Assembly (NCBI GenBank): GCA_041658685.1
Contig: JBAZZS010000002.1
Coordinates: forward strand, 248,001-312,000
Source of the DNA: Candidatus Gracilibacteria bacterium
GTDB lineage: Bacteria > Patescibacteriota > Gracilibacteria > UBA1369 > UBA12473
DNA: 64,000 nucleotides
Direction of reading: 5' to 3'
Under the pieces are notes generated by a model, which had not been told where the DNA came from, searched no databases, and saw only the letters and a program-made list of their open reading frames with translations. Positions within the stretch are counted from its first letter, which is position 1; each line of letters opens with the position of its first letter. Of this stretch, positions 60,967-64,000 are shown in pieces. The position numbers and the translations under genes were made by a program.

Positions 60967-61437
60967 TTAATACATCTTTACCCCCGGCAACTTCTTCCAT
61001 TCTTTAAAAATGGCATTGGCCTCTTTGGCCATTAATTTTGAGATGGTTTTAATTTTTCGCTTCCCCGGAGCTTTGCCGATTTCATCATAAATAAATTGGT
61101 CATCAAACCCGATTTTAGCTGCGTCTTTTCGGCTATTTCCGAAATATAAACGTTTGAGTTTTGCCCAATAAATCGCGGCCAAACACATAGGACAGGGCTC
61201 AGTGGTGGAGTAAATTTCGCATCCCGACAAATCAAATGTACGCAATTTTCGGCAGGCTTTGCGGATTGCGTTCACCTCGGCGTGGCAGGTGGGGTCGTTA
61301 TCTGTGGTGACCGTGTTCCACCCTTGAGAAATCACTTTCCCTTTTTTAACAATCACGGCGCCGAATGGGCCTCCTTCGTATTTCATACAATGGGTTCGGG
61401 CGATCTTGAGGGCTTCGGCCATGAATTTTTTATCCAC
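60967..61437 (-). CDS. Cytidine/guanine deaminase family protein (GuaD-like)
   Basis: 156 aa zinc deaminase: HAEVNAIRKACRKL with catalytic Glu, and TTEPCPMCLAAIYWAKL. The C terminus GFDDQFIYDEIGKAPGKRKI matches Bacillus guanine deaminase rather than TadA. Guanine deamination to xanthine is therefore the best guess; tRNA adenosine deamination is an alternative. Confidence 0.82.
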   Translation of the reverse strand: MDKKFMAEALKIARTHCMKYEGGPFGAVIVKKGKVISQGWNTVTTDNDPTCHAEVNAIRKACRKLRTFDLSGCEIYSTTEPCPMCLAAIYWAKLKRLYFGNSRKDAAKIGFDDQFIYDEIGKAPGKRKIKTISKLMAKEANAIFKEWKKLPGVKMY

Positions 61438-61489
61438 GATTTTTCTTTTAAAAGATGTCTGATTAATTTTTACATGCTAAAATCCGCTC

Positions 61490-62548
61490 ATGCAACCCAT
61501 CCAAATCCTTCGAGTCAGCGGCGCGCAAGCACAAGCGCAATACGAAACGTTCGTGAAAGCCAACCACGGGACGATCGAGCAATCGTACGAATGGGGACAA
61601 TTTCAAGAAAAAATCCCGCTTCGAGGGCGATTTGTGGCCTTGATGGCTATGGAGGGCCCGGTGTGCGTGGCGTCGATGTTGCTGGTGCGCCAGCGCCTTC
61701 CTTTTGGTAAATGCTGGTTGTCTGTGGCACGCGGACCTTTATTTCATCCTGGTGCGGATATTGAACCGGTTTGGAGCCTTTTTTTACCTGAACTTAAACG
61801 AATCGCGAAAGCAATGGCTGCGGTTTTTATTCGTTTTGAACTCCCCGAATACGCCCTACCGGCCCAAAAGGAGAAAATGGAAGAACTCATGGGGTCGGGC
61901 AAAAATTCTTTTTGCCTCGCTCATGCGCATTATCAACCGGAATGGACATTAAAAATCAATCTTTCAGGTTCGATCAATGATATTTTGGGCCAAATGAAGC
62001 AAAAAGGGCGCTACAACATTAAGGTGGCACAAAAACATGGAGTTACGATTCGTGCTACGCATGACTCTCGGGATATAAAAGCCTTTTATGAAATTTTACA
62101 AAAAACATGTACTCGCGATGGATTTGGGATTCATTCCGAACATTATTATCAAACTTTGGTGACTTTTTTAGTAAAAAATGATCTGGGCACATTGTATGTT
62201 GCGGAAAAAGACGGACAAATCATGGCCGGAATGGTGGCGACTTTTTATGGCGAAACCGGAACATACTATTATGGCGCCTCCGACCATGCGCATCGACCCC
62301 TCATGGCCCCGTACTTACTTCAATGGGAAGCGCTACAAGAAGCCAAGCGACGCGGGTGTCTTTGGTATGACTTTTTGGGAGTTGCGCCGCCAGATTCCCC
62401 CCATCATCCTTGGGCCGGGGTCACGGATTTTAAGGAAAAATTCGGAGGTGTGCGCGTGGAATATCCAAAAGCGCGCGAATGGGTGCTGTCGCGAGGGTGG
62501 TATTGGGGGATGCGGGTGGTAAAATTTTTTAAATCGCTCGGTCGATAA
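61490..62548 (+). CDS. FemAB-like peptidoglycan bridge ligase
   Basis: 352 aa, double GNAT fold of the FemX/FemAB type: QSYEWGQFQE, RFELPEYA, QMKQKGRYNIKVAQKHGVTI (tRNA/lipid binding), TYYYGASDHAHRPLMAPYLLQWEAL, YDFLGVAPPDSPHHPWAGVTDFKEKFGG. Adds amino acids from aminoacyl-tRNA to the lipid II stem peptide. The 3' end overlaps def on the other strand by 20 bp. Confidence 0.85.
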   Translation: MQPIQILRVSGAQAQAQYETFVKANHGTIEQSYEWGQFQEKIPLRGRFVALMAMEGPVCVASMLLVRQRLPFGKCWLSVARGPLFHPGADIEPVWSLFLPELKRIAKAMAAVFIRFELPEYALPAQKEKMEELMGSGKNSFCLAHAHYQPEWTLKINLSGSINDILGQMKQKGRYNIKVAQKHGVTIRATHDSRDIKAFYEILQKTCTRDGFGIHSEHYYQTLVTFLVKNDLGTLYVAEKDGQIMAGMVATFYGETGTYYYGASDHAHRPLMAPYLLQWEALQEAKRRGCLWYDFLGVAPPDSPHHPWAGVTDFKEKFGGVRVEYPKAREWVLSRGWYWGMRVVKFFKSLGR

Positions 62549-62984
62549 ACAACTTTCCATTCAAATGATCCACTTCGTGCTGAACAATGCGGGCATTGAA
62601 ACCTTCAAGGTGTAGGACTTGTTTTTCGCCACGCACATTTTGAAACGTCACGGTCAAACTGGAATGACGCGGCACGGTTCCCCATTTCCCGGGAAGACTG
62701 AGACAACCTTCTTCCATGTCGATCATGTCGTCTGAGGTTTCGAGAATTTCGGGATTGGCTAAAACCAAAATGGTCTCACTTTGGGTTTCTACGTTGAGTC
62801 GAACAAGGGCGAGAGAGATGTTTTTGCCGATTTGAGGTGCGGCAAGACCCACGCCATTGGATTCAAACATGGTTTCTTCCATGTCTTGGGTCAGTTTTTT
62901 CAACGCTTTATCAAAGCGCTTAACGGGTTCCATTTCTCCGCGGAGGATGGGGTTTTTTTTACCTTTTTCGAGTGCGAGAAGCAT
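62529..62984 (-). CDS. def: Peptide deformylase
   Basis: 151 aa. Motifs GVGLAAPQIG, EGCLSLPG (metal Cys) and QHEVDHLNG (HExxH). Removes formyl from nascent N-terminal Met. Short C-terminal extension, as in other compact forms. Confidence 0.95.
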   Translation of the reverse strand: MLLALEKGKKNPILRGEMEPVKRFDKALKKLTQDMEETMFESNGVGLAAPQIGKNISLALVRLNVETQSETILVLANPEILETSDDMIDMEEGCLSLPGKWGTVPRHSSLTVTFQNVRGEKQVLHLEGFNARIVQHEVDHLNGKLFIDRAI

Positions 62985-63053
62985 AGAGGGAAATTAATAT
63001 TTGGTATGCAGTATAAATTATTTTGCATGAGGAGGGAAATAAATGCGGGAATT

Positions 63054-63077
63054 GGACACTCACTTCGTTCGTGTCTG
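63054..63077 (-). repeat. 24-bp hairpin repeat containing the prfB stop codon
   Basis: On the minus strand this reads the same 24 bases as plus 10274-10297 and 60740-60763 (GACAC..GTGTC stem). It encodes the final QTRTK of RF2 and its TGA. Confidence 0.85.
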
Positions 63078-64000
63078 TTTTAACGCTTTTTCAATAAAAA
63101 CATCCAACTCGTTGGGGTTGCCGTCGAGCACCAATTCGACCCTCGAAGTTTCATAATCCGTGCGATGGTCTTTGACCATTTGATACGGATGTAAAACATA
63201 TGATCGAATTTGATTACCCCATGAATTTTGAACGTGTTCGCCACGAAGGTCTCCGAGTTCTTTTAATTGCAATTTTTCTTGAAGCGCAATCAATTTTGAA
63301 AGAAGGGCCTTCATGGCTTGTTCCTTGTTTTGCAATTGGCTCCTTTCATTCTGACACTGCACCACAAACCCGGTCGGAAGATGCGTGATGCGCACCGCGG
63401 AATCGGTTTTATTCACCGCCTGTCCGCCCGCCCCTCCGGACCGAAACACATCAATGCGCAATTCTTCTTCGTCGATTTCAACTTCACTTTCACTGATTTC
63501 CGGCACGATGTCCACCAAACAAAATGAAGTTTCCCGGGTGTGTTTTGTATTGAAAGGCGACAGGCGCACCAAACGATGCACGCCGGCTTCTTCTTTTAAA
63601 AATCCATACGTGTATTCCCCCTCGATTCGCAGTGTGGCGCTTTTGATCCCGGCTTCTTCACCCAATGAACGATCTTGTAAAACCACTTTCCACCCTTTGG
63701 CTTCGGCGTAGCGCGTGTACATGCGCAAAATCATCTCCGCCCAATCCGAGGCATCGGTTCCGCCCGCTCCCGCATGCACGGAAAGTAGCACCGGATAGGT
63801 GTCGTATTTTCCGCTTAAATACAGTTGAATTTCAAGTTTTTCATAGCGTTTTTCGAGCTCATCCACGTCCGCTTTTAACTCTTTGACCTCCCCATCATCC
63901 TTCACTTCGTTGACCACTTTTGTAAGCTCTCCCGCATACTTTAAATCTTCCTCAAATTGACGCCATTCTTTTACTTTTTGTCGTAAAAGTCCGTGCTCCT
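63060..64000 (-). CDS. prfB: Peptide chain release factor 2 (partial, 5' end cut)
   Basis: The frame continues to the window end (EHGLLRQKVKEWRQFEEDL upstream of the GTG at 63917), so the N terminus and any programmed frameshift site are outside. Codon-recognition and GGQ domains are complete: AGAGGTDASDWAEM, RSGGAGGQAVNKTDSAVRITHLPTG, NQIRSYVLHPYQMVKDHRTDYE. RF2 reads UAA and UGA, consistent with UGA being a stop here. The C-terminal QTRTK is encoded by a hairpin repeat. Confidence 0.95.
   Translation of the reverse strand, partial: EHGLLRQKVKEWRQFEEDLKYAGELTKVVNEVKDDGEVKELKADVDELEKRYEKLEIQLYLSGKYDTYPVLLSVHAGAGGTDASDWAEMILRMYTRYAEAKGWKVVLQDRSLGEEAGIKSATLRIEGEYTYGFLKEEAGVHRLVRLSPFNTKHTRETSFCLVDIVPEISESEVEIDEEELRIDVFRSGGAGGQAVNKTDSAVRITHLPTGFVVQCQNERSQLQNKEQAMKALLSKLIALQEKLQLKELGDLRGEHVQNSWGNQIRSYVLHPYQMVKDHRTDYETSRVELVLDGNPNELDVFIEKALKQTRTK

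Noticed and set aside
63917..64000. Programmed frameshift of prfB
   Set aside because: The site would be near codon 25, outside the window; it cannot be judged here.

Overview
The window reads as a chromosome segment of a Candidate Phyla Radiation (Patescibacteria) bacterium, possibly a Peregrinibacteria-like lineage. This is inferred from gene content; no rRNA is present to test it. UGA is a normal stop (queG, prfB), so the recoded code of some Gracilibacteria relatives does not apply. Most genes lack a Shine-Dalgarno sequence. Several have a -10 box only 7-10 nt before the ATG, which suggests leaderless mRNAs. Two tRNAs (Leu-CAA, Asp-GTC) are present. I see no CRISPR array, intact insertion sequence or prophage.

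Layout. 1-10 kb: the end of a surface protein, comM/yifB, carB, pdxS, a DUF333 lipoprotein, typA, pdxT, folE, recR. 10-22 kb: a PrsW-like protease, a TSP3-repeat surface protein, four isoprenoid (MEP) genes on the minus strand (ispE, fused ispDF, ispC, ispG), a lone receiver-domain protein, and a very Cys-rich protein divergent from a TrmB-type regulator. 21.5-26 kb: infC-rpmI-rplT, where infC appears to start at ATC, then murF-holB-TPR and tRNA-Leu. 26-31 kb: a conjugation-type ATPase and a giant repeat protein (33 tandem 30-bp units). 31-36 kb: an accessory region with two GC-rich small membrane-protein cassettes around a divergent PBP-like lipoprotein. 36-45 kb: VanW, YtxH, RNase Y, a cysteine desulfurase, a RelB/YafQ toxin-antitoxin pair, asnS, hpf and queG. 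45-50 kb: two tandem peptidoglycan hydrolase-like proteins sharing a domain, then a C39-like lipoprotein. 50-64 kb: rRNA methyltransferase, murJ, a nitrilase, tRNA-Asp, a glycosyltransferase, a DUF721 protein, rpsP-khpA, a VirB2-like pilin, a stand-alone 5' exonuclease, ftsA-ftsZ, a deaminase, a FemAB-like ligase, def and prfB (cut by the window end).

How the genes work together. The cell-envelope set (murF, murJ, FemAB-like, PBP-like, VanW, M23, NlpC/P60-like, ftsA, ftsZ) points to an active peptidoglycan sacculus that is built and remodelled. The MEP genes feed isoprenoid lipid carrier synthesis. pdxS/pdxT make PLP, which the cysteine desulfurase uses. folE with queG suggests queuosine synthesis or salvage rather than folate. 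The conjugation-type ATPase and VirB2-like pilin suggest a type IV secretion or pilus-like apparatus.

Most notable observation: two minus-strand loci, about 3.2 kb apart, carry the same roughly 115-nt structured RNA. It has two coaxial stems with identical spacing, compensatory base changes, and G-U pairs that fix the strand. Each copy lies upstream of a GC-rich, SD-preceded small membrane-protein gene that ends in a GC-rich hairpin. The two proteins look unrelated. I recognise neither the RNA nor the cassette. A second undescribed item is a family of five intergenic palindromic elements (three of about 113 bp, two of about 197 bp), one of which supplies the stop codon of a methyltransferase gene.
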